From contig NC_019703.1 of NCBI RefSeq assembly GCF_000317045.1, positions 2,902,501-2,966,500 of the forward strand: DNA of 64,000 nucleotides. Reading direction: 5' to 3'. The stretch comes from Geitlerinema sp. PCC 7407. GTDB lineage: Bacteria > Cyanobacteriota > Cyanobacteriia > PCC-7407. Position numbers and translations under genes: made by a program. The notes under the pieces are model-generated. The model ran no database searches, was not told the DNA's origin, and saw only the letters and a program-made list of their open reading frames with translations. Position 1 is the first letter of the stretch. Each line of letters begins with the position of its first letter. Shown here piece after piece: positions 63,584 to 64,000 of the stretch.

Positions 63584-63967
63584 GTGGATTGGAGCCGGGT
63601 TTCTACAGCCATGATTCCGGTGTAATGCCGGAATTTTTTATGTTTACCGAAATGCCAGAGTGGCAACATGGTGCGAGAAATTCTTTTTAAGATTTGCTTA
63701 CGCGTTCAGGGCTGATTGAGAAGCGATCGTCTTTTTCAGGATCTCCCAAAAAACTTCTATTTTTAGAACTTTTGAGGGACTTTAAAGGCGATCGCCCTTT
63801 TTTTTCGCAGTTTTTTAGGATTATCTAACCCGCTTGCCAATCTGTTTTTAGATCCCGGTCAGGTAATCCTTAGTCGTTCTGTGACATTCCCTGAGCCGCC
63901 GAGCGAGTTTTTGCCCCCTGCCGTATCACGTTCACTCATCTGAAATATCCGCGAGGAGTTCACTGTG
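63584..63967. other. Intergenic region at the right edge
   Basis: About 380 bases. It holds the RTX terminator and a second T-run hairpin at 63784-63805 (AAAGG-CGATCGC-CCTTT then six more T). No gene is seen. Confidence 0.5.
63614..63639 (+). terminator. Terminator after the RTX gene
   Basis: ATTCCGG and CCGGAAT form a 7-bp stem, followed by six T. Confidence 0.8.
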
Positions 63968-64000
63968 ATGCACCCTTTTGAATTATTTCCTCAGCAGGCT
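63968..64000 (+). CDS. Start of a gene cut by the window end
   Basis: GAGGAG (63953-63958) lies nine bases before ATG 63968, and 11 codons are visible (MHPFELFPQQA). The ribosome site makes a real gene likely. The product cannot be identified from so little sequence. Confidence 0.45.
   Translation, partial: MHPFELFPQQA

Overview
The window is a chromosomal segment of a cyanobacterium. It carries psbD for photosystem II, the D subunit of magnesium chelatase, the Ycf27-type regulator RpaB, PII, a predicted cyanobacteriochrome kinase and an SLH-domain porin. The palindrome GCGATCGC (HIP1) recurs throughout, and coding DNA is GC-rich. A filamentous Leptolyngbya- or Geitlerinema-like organism would fit, but that is a guess. 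I saw no rRNA, tRNA, CRISPR array, transposase, integrase or phage gene, so this looks like core genome.

Layout. 1-5.3 kb: the end of ccs1, queF, glnB behind an NtcA box, rdgB and a phosphohexomutase. 5.3-10.8 kb: an AT-rich gap, a GAF-GAF histidine kinase with cyanobacteriochrome cysteines, and a permease/TIGR03943 membrane pair. 10.8-17.1 kb: a membrane-anchored propeller protein, DUF2555-coaBC, an esterase, and a GntR regulator divergent from leuA around a perfect inverted repeat. 17.5-24.6 kb: a small secreted repeat protein, a phosphonate/selenate-type ABC transporter with a fused permease, a TxlA-like thioredoxin and chlD. 24.6-35.5 kb: a candidate small-RNA locus, a Tat metallophosphoesterase, nanE, a hybrid kinase, cobN and a YdcF protein. 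35.9-42 kb: a Ctp protease, a stand-alone psbD, an unidentified structured RNA with a micro-ORF, a pterin dehydratase, a porin and a 41-residue membrane peptide. 42-48.6 kb: a beta-CASP-like hydrolase, a creatininase, radA and rpaB. 48.9-52.6 kb: plsX-fabH-fabD-plsC for lipid synthesis. 53-59.8 kb: an Omp85 protein followed by lpxC-fabZ-lpxA-lpxB on the minus strand, an outer-membrane biogenesis block. 59.9-64 kb: purC, then two extracellular proteins (PEP-CTERM and RTX repeat) in AT-rich surroundings, and the first codons of one more gene.

Themes. Three sets of genes serve the envelope: fatty acid and phospholipid synthesis, lipid A synthesis, and outer-membrane protein insertion. Another set serves photosynthesis and tetrapyrroles (ccs1, chlD, cobN, psbD, txlA, rpaB). 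Genes are tightly packed, with ATGA, GTGA or TAATG overlaps and convergent stop codons sharing one CTAG. Several intrinsic terminators are built on HIP1 palindromes.

The best candidate for something undescribed is the roughly 300-nt locus at 38.64-38.95 kb downstream of psbD. It has its own extended -10 promoter, several strong hairpins, an 11-base match to the anti-Shine-Dalgarno sequence in front of a 23-codon ORF, and a long terminator. I could not assign it to any RNA family I know. All identifications come from reading the sequence; no database search was run.
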